A stretch of DNA of 12,246 nucleotides from Lentisphaerota bacterium. Its GTDB lineage: Bacteria; Verrucomicrobiota; Lentisphaeria; Victivallales; GWF2-50-93. The DNA lies in contig JANYBI010000022.1 of assembly GCA_025360875.1 (NCBI GenBank), positions 1-12,246 of the forward strand, written 5' to 3'. Positions 5,588 through 12,205 of the stretch are shown here, in pieces. Within the stretch, counting starts at the first letter, position 1, and the number at the start of each line of letters is the position of its first letter. Below the pieces are notes generated by a model. The model was not told where the DNA came from. It did no database searches and saw only the letters and a program-made list of their open reading frames with translations. A program made the translations under genes and the position numbers.

Positions 5588-7381
5588 TTACCTCGCTTCC
5601 ACTGTTGCAGTTTCGTAATCAAGCACTGCCTTGTCAAGGTCGAACGCAGGACATAGCCTGTCATCCCCCGCCTTGATCCTGTTTTTATATAATTCCGGAA
5701 AATTCCTTATTGTGGACACTATCGGATTCAACGCGGTCTGCCCGAGCCCGCAGCGGTTCTTCTTCATTATGGACTGCCACTTAGTGAAGGCCGCAACGTC
5801 CGTTTCCGTCCCCTTCCCTTCGATTATCCTTTCAAGAACCACCTTGCTCATGCCGGAAAGCGCACGGCATGGCACACACGAACCGCATGATTCATCCTTG
5901 AAGAATTCTGTGAAATTCAGTACCACGTCCTTCAGGAGATCCCGCCTCCTGCCAATAATTATAAGCGAACCGCCGGTCGCCAGATCCTCGTATGAAAGTT
6001 CGCGTGGAAATTCATTAGGCCCTATGCATGAACCGGAAGGTCCGCCAACCTGGACGGCCTGAGTATCCGCCGCCCCGACCATCTTCAGTATGTCATTGAC
6101 CGTAAAGCCCCATTCGATCTCGTAGATGCCGGGTTTGCTGCAGTCGCCGGATACGCTTATGACCTTGGTGCCTTTTGACTCCTTTGTGCCAAGGCTGTTG
6201 TACCAGTCGGAACCATTGACCAGGATCCTGACAACTGAACAGAGAGTTTCGACATTGTTCACCACCGTAGGCTTCTGGAGATAGCCCTTCTCCACCGGGA
6301 ACGGAGGCCTGTCGCGCGGCTCACCCCGTTTTCCCTCGGCGGACTCAATGAGAGCCGACTCCTCTCCGCAGACATAGGCCCCCGCCCCGAACTGGATCTT
6401 TATATTGAAGTTGAATCCCTGCTTTCCACCGATGAAATTCCCAAGGAGATTCTCATCGCGCATCTGATCAAGGATATTCTCAAGATATTTCCTCAGGTAG
6501 CGGTACTCATTCCTCAGATAAAGAATTCCGTACTTTGCGCCAACAGCATATCCGGCTATTGCCATTCCTTCAAAGACAAGCCGCGGAAACTCCGTGAGGA
6601 TCACCCTGTCCTTGAATGTCCCGGGTTCGCCCTCATCGGCATTGCAGAAAATGTATTTGACATCGCCCGGGGCCTTCTTGGCGACCTCCCACTTCATCCC
6701 TGTCGGGAATCCGGCACCGCCTCGTCCCCGGACGTATGAAGATTTCACGAGCTGTATTATTTCACTGGAGCTCATGGAAACGGCCTTCCTTATTCCGGAA
6801 CCCGTCTCATAGTCGGCAAAGACAACCTCTCCACGTTTCATGATGTTGTTGTTGACCATAGAACATACGAGCGGATTGGAATTCTGGCCGTCCCCGTATT
6901 TCTTCCCCTTCAGCTCCTCAACTGTTTTTCCAGCCCTCATTCCGGCGATTATCGCTTTCGCCTTTGCCGGAGTGAGACACGTGAAAACCTCTTCATTTAT
7001 GATCGCCGCAGGCTCCTGGTCGCTCATCCCGATGCATGCAGTATCAAAAAGTCCTATCAGCCCGTCTTTTGTAACGGAACCGAAGCGGCAGCCTGCAGTT
7101 TCTTCAAACGCCCTGGCGACTTCATCCCGGCCACAGAAGACAGCAAGCACACTCGTATTCAGGTAAATAGTATATTTGCCACGGGGTTCCTTTGTGAAAA
7201 AATGATAGAAAGAGACCGTCTGCTCGACACTCACCTTGGGAATGTCCAGCGATTTGGCGATCTGCTCTATGGTCCAGTCTGAAAGATGTCCGAGTTCCGA
7301 CTGGATGTCCATGAGGATATCCATCAGCCTTGTCTCATCCCCGCTGTATCTCTTGATCACATTGTTGACTGTATTCCCCAT
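5588..7381 (-). CDS. hoxF: NAD-linked hydrogenase diaphorase subunit HoxF (NuoE-NuoF fusion type)
   Basis: A 597-residue protein with strong ribosome site GGAGGGAC before the ATG. Residues 1-150 are a NuoE/HoxE-like thioredoxin-fold domain and residues 180-597 a NuoF domain, the arrangement known for the soluble hydrogenase of Cupriavidus necator. The FMN loop GRGGAGFPTGMKW (219-231), CNADEGEPGTFKDR (246-259) and the NADH-site stretch GAGAYVCGEESALIESAEGK (332-351) are intact. The [4Fe-4S] ligands are Cys499, Cys502 and Cys505 (CGSCVPC) and Cys544 (RCGLG). It oxidises or reduces NAD(H) on FMN and passes electrons to HoxU. Oddly, the N-terminal domain keeps only one of the four NuoE cluster Cys (Cys116); the others read Asn75, Ala80 and Ser120, so its [2Fe-2S] cluster is probably absent. 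First gene of the operon hoxFUYH, with no separate hoxE. Confidence 0.95.
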   Translation of the reverse strand: MGNTVNNVIKRYSGDETRLMDILMDIQSELGHLSDWTIEQIAKSLDIPKVSVEQTVSFYHFFTKEPRGKYTIYLNTSVLAVFCGRDEVARAFEETAGCRFGSVTKDGLIGLFDTACIGMSDQEPAAIINEEVFTCLTPAKAKAIIAGMRAGKTVEELKGKKYGDGQNSNPLVCSMVNNNIMKRGEVVFADYETGSGIRKAVSMSSSEIIQLVKSSYVRGRGGAGFPTGMKWEVAKKAPGDVKYIFCNADEGEPGTFKDRVILTEFPRLVFEGMAIAGYAVGAKYGILYLRNEYRYLRKYLENILDQMRDENLLGNFIGGKQGFNFNIKIQFGAGAYVCGEESALIESAEGKRGEPRDRPPFPVEKGYLQKPTVVNNVETLCSVVRILVNGSDWYNSLGTKESKGTKVISVSGDCSKPGIYEIEWGFTVNDILKMVGAADTQAVQVGGPSGSCIGPNEFPRELSYEDLATGGSLIIIGRRRDLLKDVVLNFTEFFKDESCGSCVPCRALSGMSKVVLERIIEGKGTETDVAAFTKWQSIMKKNRCGLGQTALNPIVSTIRNFPELYKNRIKAGDDRLCPAFDLDKAVLDYETATVEAR

Positions 7382-7420
7382 GTGTCCCTCCGAATGAAAT
7401 TTCTTTTTTCAAATTTAACT

Positions 7421-7434
7421 GAGGTAAATATCAA
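7421..7434. repeat. Direct repeat copy 1, GAGGTAAATATCAA
   Basis: Matches GAGGTAAACATTAA at 7480-7493 in 12 of 14 positions. The two copies start 59 bp apart and flank the palindrome at 7446-7463. Copy 1 falls in the spacer of the candidate hoxF promoter. Such spacing suggests a repeated regulator site. Confidence 0.5.
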
Positions 7435-7445
7435 TTGCAATCAAA

Positions 7446-7463
7446 GGTAGTATAAGTACTACC
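7446..7463. promoter_or_regulatory. Perfect palindrome, probable operator upstream of hoxF
   Basis: GGTAGTA-TAAG-TACTACC has 7-bp arms without mismatch around a 4-bp centre, the size expected for a dimeric helix-turn-helix regulator. It lies 65-82 bp upstream of the hoxF start, directly upstream of the candidate -35 TTGCAA, and contains TATACT, a good -10-like hexamer on the minus strand. Loop and arms are too short, with no T-run after them, to be a terminator. The regulator is not known. Confidence 0.55.
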
Positions 7464-7479
7464 ATCATTCCCTATCACC

Positions 7480-7493
7480 GAGGTAAACATTAA
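7480..7493. repeat. Direct repeat copy 2, GAGGTAAACATTAA
   Basis: Second copy of the 14-bp direct repeat that also occurs at 7421-7434. It overlaps a small dyad TTAAC-GT-GTTAA (7490-7501), so this side of the region may bind more than one protein. Confidence 0.5.
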
Positions 7494-7634
7494 CGTGTTA
7501 AAGAGCAATGTCCAACGGGTTCCGTTCCGATTTACGATAATTTATTTGCGCATTTTTTAAGCAACAAATGGAGAAGTTTATCCCTTCATGATTATATTTA
7601 TGAATCTATTAGAATTAAGAATGACAGGAAAATC

Positions 7635-8378
7635 ATGAACAACAAGCCTTCAGACATCATCAAGGGCGTAATACTTGCCGGCGGAACCGCCTCCAGGCTT
7701 CGTCCGCTTACCAATGTGACAAACAAGCATCTTCTGCCAGTCGGCAGGAAGCCCATGATCTATTATCCGATAGAGAAGATGACCGGAGCCGGAATAGAGG
7801 ACATACTGATCGTGACCGGAGTTGATCACATGGGAGACGTCGTTGGACTCCTAGGATCAGGCAAGGATTTCAACTGCCGGTTCACATACAAGGTGCAGGA
7901 TCAGGCAGGAGGGATAGCCCAGGCCCTGAGCCTAGCCGAAGATTTTGCACATGGAGTACCGGTCGCCGTTATACTCGGTGACAATATTTTCGAGGACTCG
8001 ATGCGGCCATATCTTGAAAAATACCTGAAGCAGAAAAATGGCTCGCACATCCTGCTCAAACCGGTGAAAGACCCGCAGCGTTTCGGTGTGGCTGAGGTCA
8101 AGGGCGACAAGGTCCTATCAATAGTGGAAAAACCGAAAAATCCGAAATCTGACATGGCTGTCACCGGAATTTATTTCTACGATGGCGAAGTATATGATAT
8201 CATCAGGACATTGAAACCTTCAGGACGGGGCGAACTTGAAATCACCGATGTCAACAACGAATACATCCGCCGCAAGACGATGACCTGGAGCAGCATGACC
8301 GGATGGTGGAGCGATGCAGGCACGTTCGAATCGCTTGCACATGTACAGAAACTTGTTGAGGACAAACCACCCAAATGA
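7635..8378 (+). CDS. Glucose-1-phosphate thymidylyltransferase, short form (RmlA/RfbA-like)
   Basis: A 247-residue sugar-nucleotidyltransferase with AGGA 5 nt before the ATG. GVILAGGTASRLRPLTNVTN (11-30) is the nucleotide-binding signature with the catalytic Arg, and KHLLPVGRKPMIYYPIE (31-47) is the typical continuation. ILGDNIF (113-119) carries the metal-binding Asp, VEKPKNP (164-170) the conserved Lys, and GRGELEITDVN (198-208) the sugar-site loop. The enzyme joins glucose-1-phosphate and dTTP to dTDP-glucose. It lacks the C-terminal allosteric segment of the 290-residue RmlA and fits the short class, sometimes called spore-coat or StrD-like. The downstream RmlD-like gene overlaps by ATGA, so the two are coupled. 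RmlB and RmlC are not in the window. Another NDP or sugar substrate is possible. Confidence 0.88.
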   Translation: MNNKPSDIIKGVILAGGTASRLRPLTNVTNKHLLPVGRKPMIYYPIEKMTGAGIEDILIVTGVDHMGDVVGLLGSGKDFNCRFTYKVQDQAGGIAQALSLAEDFAHGVPVAVILGDNIFEDSMRPYLEKYLKQKNGSHILLKPVKDPQRFGVAEVKGDKVLSIVEKPKNPKSDMAVTGIYFYDGEVYDIIRTLKPSGRGELEITDVNNEYIRRKTMTWSSMTGWWSDAGTFESLAHVQKLVEDKPPK

Positions 8379-9214
8379 GCGTTCTCGCGATTCTCGGAGG
8401 AAAAGGCATGCTGGGTTCGGATCTTGCGAAACTCGCAGGACCTGCCGGGCACAAGGCGGTTGTTTTCGATCTTCCGGAATTCAACATCACACGCGAAAGC
8501 GATGTCCGGCAAGCTATTTCACAGGCTGATATTATTGTCAACTGCGCCGCATATACGCAAGTCGATAAGGCGGAAACCGAACGGGATATCTGCAGAGCTG
8601 TCAATACGCTGGCCGTCGCCTCTCTTGCGAAGTTCGCAAAAGAACATGGGAAATATCTGATCCATATCAGCACTGACTTTGTCTTTGGTGACAGTTCTGA
8701 AAAGAAGCTTTCTGAAAAGGACCAGCCTGACCCTCTGGGCTGGTACGGGTCGACAAAGCTTGAAGGCGAACATTTCCTCCAGTCTTCCGGCTGCCGGCAC
8801 GCTATCGTCAGGGTCGAGTGGACTTATGGAATGAACGGGGTCAACTTCATCAGCAAACTTCTGGATGCCGCAGCGAAATCGCCAAAACTCAAGGTCGTAG
8901 GCGACCAGTTCGGATCGCCGACATGGACTGCGGATGTCGCAAGGGCCATGCTCTACCTTATTGGCAAACAGGCCGAAGGGCTTTTTCATTTTGCCGCGGA
9001 AGGCTATGCGAGCCGGTACGAAGTCGCGGAATTCATCATGAAGGAAAAGAAGATCTGCAAGGAACTGGCTTCCTGCGCAAGCTCTGATTTTCCGGCACCT
9101 GCAAAACGGCCTCTCAACTCGCGGTTTGACTGTTCGAAGATTGACGGCATCCTCGATTTCAAACGGCCTCGCTGGCAGGATTCGATGAGGAAATACCTGA
9201 ATGAAGCAGGATAA
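8375..9214 (+). CDS. dTDP-4-dehydrorhamnose reductase-like (RmlD) SDR protein
   Basis: A 279-residue extended short-chain dehydrogenase. ILGGKGMLGSDLAKL (6-20) is the Rossmann GxxGxxG loop for NAD(P)H. CAAYTQVDKAE (57-67) is the RmlD hallmark. HISTDFVFG (97-105) and YGSTK (124-128) give the Thr, Tyr and Lys of the active site, and RVEWTYG (146-152) and GDQFGSPTWTADVARA (near 176-191) are also typical of RmlD. The family reduces dTDP-4-dehydro-L-rhamnose to dTDP-L-rhamnose, or makes related 6-deoxysugars. The start codon overlaps the preceding stop (ATGA), which fixes the start and shows translational coupling with the nucleotidyltransferase. With no RmlB or RmlC nearby, the exact sugar is uncertain. 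It ends 10 nt before an imperfect inverted repeat. Confidence 0.88.
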   Translation: MSVLAILGGKGMLGSDLAKLAGPAGHKAVVFDLPEFNITRESDVRQAISQADIIVNCAAYTQVDKAETERDICRAVNTLAVASLAKFAKEHGKYLIHISTDFVFGDSSEKKLSEKDQPDPLGWYGSTKLEGEHFLQSSGCRHAIVRVEWTYGMNGVNFISKLLDAAAKSPKLKVVGDQFGSPTWTADVARAMLYLIGKQAEGLFHFAAEGYASRYEVAEFIMKEKKICKELASCASSDFPAPAKRPLNSRFDCSKIDGILDFKRPRWQDSMRKYLNEAG

Positions 9215-9223
9215 CCGAAAGAA

Positions 9224-9312
9224 TTGAACATCCAACATTCAACATTGAACGTCGAATTTTGAATTAAATTTCATTCGAAGTTGGATGTTGAAAGTTCGAT
9301 GTTCGATGTTCA
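9224..9312. repeat. Imperfect inverted repeat built of AACATYSAAC-like units
   Basis: The left arm (9224-9263) begins TTGAACATCCAACATTCAAC, and the reverse complement of the right arm (9273-9312) begins TTGAACATCGAACATCGAAC, matching in 17 of the first 20 positions. The arms consist of degenerate short units (AACATCC, AACATTC, AACATTG and complements) around an AT-rich centre. This pattern looks like the interspersed AACATTCAAC/GTTGAATGTT intergenic repeats seen in some PVC-type genomes (from memory). The right arm runs to within 5 nt of the probable start of the hydrolase gene. Confidence 0.7.
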
Positions 9313-9317
9313 ACCCG

Positions 9318-10154
9318 ATGTCAGAGAAAAAGCCTTTAACATTGAAAAGACTCATGTGGTCGGTCATTACAATTGCATGCGGGGTGTATTTCGGGATACT
9401 TGTCCTGATGTTCATATTCCAGGCTAAGCTGATATATTTCCCGACCAGCCAGATCATCTACACACCGGCAGCTCTTCGTCTTGAATTCGAGGATCTGATG
9501 CTGGCAAGTCCCGACGGAGTAAAGATAAACGCCTGGTATGTTCCGGCAAAAGCCCCACGAGGAACTGTCATATTCTGCCATGGCAATGGCGGGAACATGA
9601 GCTACAGCCTGGATGTCGCGGAGAACTTCACCAAAATGAATTTCAATGTGCTGCTCTTTGACTACAGGGGTTACGGAAAAAGTGGAGGCAGCCCGACTGA
9701 AAAAGGCACATATGCCGACGCACAGACGGCATATGACTGGCTTCTGAAGGAGAAGAAGATTCCCGAGAAGGAGATTGTCGTCCTGGGCAGATCCCTTGGA
9801 GGGGCAATTGCCGCGAATCTCACAAAAGACCGCAGTCCGAGAATGCTGATCCTCGAATCGGCATTCTCCTCAGTGGCGGATGTGGCATCAAAAAGCTATC
9901 CAATATTCCCTGTCAGACTGCTCTGCCGCTACCGATACGATACTTCAGAATATGTGAAGAACTTGAAATGCCCGCTTCTGGTGATACATAGTCCGGAAGA
10001 TGAAATAGTCCCATATTCACTTGGGAGGAAGATATTCGACTCCGCTGGCGGACCGAAGGAATTCCTCAAGATAAAAGGAACCCATAACGAAGGTTTCGAT
10101 GAGTCAAAGGAAGTCTATGTTAAAGGGCTGAGAACTTTTATCGAAAAGCACTGA
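9318..10154 (+). CDS. Membrane-anchored alpha/beta hydrolase (Bem46/ABHD13-like)
   Basis: From the ATG at 9318 the product has 278 residues. A start at 9285 would add eleven residues translated from the repeat. Neither start has a clear ribosome site. One N-terminal transmembrane helix (about 13-34, MWSVITIACGVYFGILVLMF) is followed by KLIYFPT and the alpha/beta-hydrolase core. FCHGNGGN (86-93) forms the oxyanion region, FDYRGYGKSGG (114-124) is typical, GRSLGG (157-162) holds nucleophile Ser159, SPEDEIVP (225-232) gives Asp228 and GTHNEGF (254-260) gives His256, so the triad is complete. This matches the Bem46/YfhR/ABHD13 group, probably a serine esterase or lipase-type enzyme facing the periplasm or membrane surface. 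The substrate is unknown. The gene stands alone after the repeat, with no functional link to the rhamnose genes. Confidence 0.85.
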   Translation: MSEKKPLTLKRLMWSVITIACGVYFGILVLMFIFQAKLIYFPTSQIIYTPAALRLEFEDLMLASPDGVKINAWYVPAKAPRGTVIFCHGNGGNMSYSLDVAENFTKMNFNVLLFDYRGYGKSGGSPTEKGTYADAQTAYDWLLKEKKIPEKEIVVLGRSLGGAIAANLTKDRSPRMLILESAFSSVADVASKSYPIFPVRLLCRYRYDTSEYVKNLKCPLLVIHSPEDEIVPYSLGRKIFDSAGGPKEFLKIKGTHNEGFDESKEVYVKGLRTFIEKH

Positions 10155-10199
10155 TAGTAATTTTGTTTTTTCTCCATAAGACTAAGGTGAAGTTCAATT

Positions 10200-11081
10200 A
10201 TGGAATATAATTTAAAAAAAACTGATACTCTTCAGACATTTATAATTACAATACGCGGCTTGCAGGTGATGCTCGACAGAGACCTTGCTATCCTTTATGG
10301 CGTTGAAACAAGAGTTTTAAATCAGGCAGTTAAAAGAAACCGCGACAGATTTCCTCAGGAATTCTGTTTTCAGCTGACAGGCGAGGAGTTTGAAAATTGG
10401 AAATCACAGGTTGTGATATCCAATAAGGAGAAGATGGGTCTAAGAAAACTGCCATACGCATTTACGGAACAGGGCGTGGCAATGCTTTCTGCGGTGTTAA
10501 AGAGCGAAACAGCCATCAGGACAAGCATTCAAATCATCAATGCTTTTGTTGTTATGCGCCGCTTCATTTCCTCGAATGCACAGATATTCCAGAGGCTGTC
10601 TCATCTTGAAGTCAAACAAATCGAAACCGATAAAAAGTTTGACAAGGTGTTTGATGCCATAGAAAGCAAGGAGTTCCACCCAAAACAGGGTATTTTCTAC
10701 GATGGTCAGATTTTTGACGCTTACCGTTTTGTCTCGGATCTTTTCAGAACCGCAGGGAAATCAATAATCATTGTGGACAACTATATCGATGACACTGTTC
10801 TTACTCATCTCACAAAACGGGCCAAAAATGTGAATGTTACCATTCTGACCAAGGCAATTTCCGGACAATTGGCGCTTGATTTGAAAAAGTACAACGAACA
10901 GTATCCTTCCGTCGAAATAAAAGAGTTCAAAAACGCCCATGCCCGCTTTATCATTATTGACGATAATACTGTATATCACTTCGGGGCATCCCTGAAAGAC
11001 CTTGGCAAAAAATGGTTCGCATTCTCAAAAATGGACATTGGGGCGGTAGAAATGCTGGGCAAACTGAAGGGACTGGTATGA
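10200..11081 (+). CDS. ORF6N-domain DNA-binding protein with PLD-like C-terminal domain
   Basis: A 293-residue protein with AAGGTGA 9 nt before the ATG. Residues 14-100 are an ORF6N domain: IRGLQVMLDRDLAILYGVET (18-37), LNQAVKRNRDRFPQEFCFQL (40-59) and LPYAFTEQGVAMLSAVLKS (84-102) are the usual landmarks. ORF6N domains occur in phage antirepressors and in bacterial genes of mobile origin. Residues 127-160 look helical and are a likely linker. The C-terminal part, FDAYRFVSDLFRTAGKSIII (172-191), DNYIDDTVLTHLTKRA, HARFIIIDD (247-255) and YHFGASLKDLGKK (259-271), resembles one half of a phospholipase-D/nuclease-type fold, with His247 like the HxK His and Asp254 like the following Asp. HxK reads HxR here, so catalysis is uncertain. 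By eye the gene is more A/T-rich than its neighbours, which fits horizontal transfer. Its role may be regulatory or defensive. Confidence 0.8.
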   Translation: MEYNLKKTDTLQTFIITIRGLQVMLDRDLAILYGVETRVLNQAVKRNRDRFPQEFCFQLTGEEFENWKSQVVISNKEKMGLRKLPYAFTEQGVAMLSAVLKSETAIRTSIQIINAFVVMRRFISSNAQIFQRLSHLEVKQIETDKKFDKVFDAIESKEFHPKQGIFYDGQIFDAYRFVSDLFRTAGKSIIIVDNYIDDTVLTHLTKRAKNVNVTILTKAISGQLALDLKKYNEQYPSVEIKEFKNAHARFIIIDDNTVYHFGASLKDLGKKWFAFSKMDIGAVEMLGKLKGLV

Positions 11082-11135
11082 GCAAACTTTTAAAAACCGA
11101 CCAAGACGACGTCATCCAAACAAGGAAGAAGAGTT

Positions 11136-11540
11136 ATGGAACCTAAAATCCCAAAAAGAATACTGCTCTACCAAAACGTTGGATTCCTGACAATCATAAT
11201 CGTATCGTGGCTGGATGAGCTCATTGGCCTGCCCACATTGATAATGGGAACTGAGCACGCACATATCTGGAGTGAAGCCGTGCTTGAGACAATTGTCGTA
11301 ATTTTGATCTGGATACCTGTCCACATGATGACAAAAGCCGTGCTGAAACGAGTATTCTACCTTGAACGCCTGGTAAAGATGTGCGCCTGGTGCAGGAGAA
11401 TCGAGTTCAACGGCAATTGGTACACGCAGGAGGAATTCTATAAGCACGGTTTCAAGACAATGGTAACTCATGGCATCTGCCAGGATTGCCTGGACAAACA
11501 GGAGAAAGAAGCAGGAATCCCGAAGAAAAACAACAGCTGA
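11136..11540 (+). CDS. Two-helix membrane protein with CxxC...CxxC zinc-ribbon-like tail
   Basis: A 134-residue protein with AAGGAAGAAGAG just before the ATG. Two transmembrane segments are seen, about 15-34 (VGFLTIIIVSWLDELIGLPT) and 48-69 (AVLETIVVILIWIPVHMMTK). The cytoplasmic-type tail reads MCAWCRRIEFNGNWYTQEEF (82-101) and then THGICQDC (111-118), with Cys83, Cys86, Cys115 and Cys118 as a probable metal site. This tail closely resembles the short C-terminal module 'CxWCxKIRxxxGxWxxxExY...SHGICPDC' found after PAS, response-regulator or kinase domains in many environmental bacteria. Here it sits alone on a small membrane anchor, without sensor or kinase domains. It ends 56 nt before the ACT-domain gene and may be co-transcribed. 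Function unknown; redox or metal sensing is a guess. Confidence 0.7.
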   Translation: MEPKIPKRILLYQNVGFLTIIIVSWLDELIGLPTLIMGTEHAHIWSEAVLETIVVILIWIPVHMMTKAVLKRVFYLERLVKMCAWCRRIEFNGNWYTQEEFYKHGFKTMVTHGICQDCLDKQEKEAGIPKKNNS

Positions 11541-11596
11541 TTTCTCAAATCATCCTTTTGATGTATCTTATAAAATTCTACAAAGGAAAATTTTAT

Positions 11597-12154
11597 ATGC
11601 CCAGGCAATTCATAATTTCAGTGATGGCGAAAGACCGTCCTGGAATTGTAGCGGACGTCACAAGCGTCATCAGCGAAATGAACGGCAATCTCGCCGATCT
11701 CAGCCAGACCACGCTGTGCGGCTATTTCACTATGATACTTGTCGCATCTTTTCCAGATGATGTCCCCCAGCAGAAGATAAAGGATTCCCTTTCACAGAAG
11801 GGCGCAGCCAGCAATCCTGAATTCTCCTTCGAAATAGGAATCAAGGAGTCCCGGATACTCAAGCGGGAGCAATCCTCCGCCGGCGAATCGATGTATATCC
11901 TGACGGCCGAAGGGGAGGATCAGGTCGGGCTCGTCGCAAAAGTCAGTTCGTTCTGCAAGAAATCAGGAATAAACATACTCGACCTGTCGACCAAGCTGCA
12001 CGAGGACAAATATACGATGATACTCCTGCTTGACATGTCGTCCGTGAAAACCATGAAGGAAGTACGCAAGGCGCTAGAAGAGTTCAGCAATAAGACAGGA
12101 CTTGTCATCGAACTCCAGCACCGCGACATATTCGTCGCGACTAATGAAATTTGA
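11597..12154 (+). CDS. Double ACT-domain regulator (GcvR-like)
   Basis: The start is the ATG at 11597 with AAAGGAAAA 9 nt upstream; a longer frame from 11486 would overlap the preceding gene by 55 nt and adds non-conserved residues. The 185-residue product is two ACT domains in tandem. The first is FIISVMAKDRPGIVADVTSV (5-24) to about 82, the second YILTAEGEDQVGLVAKVSSF (100-119) to about 175. Each shows the beta-alpha-beta start with a D(R/Q)xG(I/L)VA loop where amino acids usually bind. There is no catalytic domain, as in GcvR-type regulators. The next gene begins MIRSDQILKTVSM and is probably UPF0210; ACT (UPF0237) and UPF0210 genes are commonly adjacent, which supports both calls. The usual UPF0237 partner has only one ACT domain of about 90 residues, so this is a doubled version. 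Confidence 0.85.
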   Translation: MPRQFIISVMAKDRPGIVADVTSVISEMNGNLADLSQTTLCGYFTMILVASFPDDVPQQKIKDSLSQKGAASNPEFSFEIGIKESRILKREQSSAGESMYILTAEGEDQVGLVAKVSSFCKKSGINILDLSTKLHEDKYTMILLLDMSSVKTMKEVRKALEEFSNKTGLVIELQHRDIFVATNEI

Positions 12155-12205
12155 TAATTTTCTTTTGCACGCAAATAGAAAATTTATAACTTTGGAGATT
12201 TTTAA

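Larger units (their letters stand above)
7382..7634. other. Divergent hoxF / rmlA-like intergenic region
   Basis: About 250 bp without a convincing gene, AT-rich, lying between divergently transcribed genes. It holds a perfect 18-bp palindrome, a flanking 14-bp direct repeat and a second small dyad, given separately. A possible hoxF promoter on the minus strand is TTGCAA (7435-7440), 16 nt, TTAAAT (7413-7418), both 4/6 matches; a TATACT hexamer also lies inside the palindrome. No sigma54 GG-N10-GC pattern was found. For the + strand gene AT-rich -10-like stretches occur around 7590-7612, but no clear pair can be chosen. Confidence 0.5.

Noticed and set aside
7446..7463. Palindrome read as a terminator
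   Set aside because: The arms are AT-containing, only 7 bp, with no T-run on either side, and it lies upstream of two divergent genes where no terminator is needed. An operator is more likely.
7382..7634. Sigma54 promoter or FNR/Rex box for the hox operon
   Set aside because: No GG-N10-GC with TGGCAC/TTGC character was found on the minus strand, and TTGATTGCAATTGAT is a direct repeat, not the FNR inverted form.
8519..9238. 239-codon open frame antisense to the RmlD-like gene
   Set aside because: It mirrors a conserved gene, with composition typical of an antisense shadow (many Arg, Phe and Cys) and no domain.
9224..9312. CRISPR-like or IS-end interpretation of the repeat block
   Set aside because: There are no regular repeat-spacer units, no transposase and no target duplication visible; it is a single degenerate inverted repeat.
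12164..12175. TTTGC-AC-GCAAA dyad between the ACT gene and the next gene
   Set aside because: Only 5-bp arms with a 2-nt loop in AT-rich sequence; too weak to call a terminator or operator.
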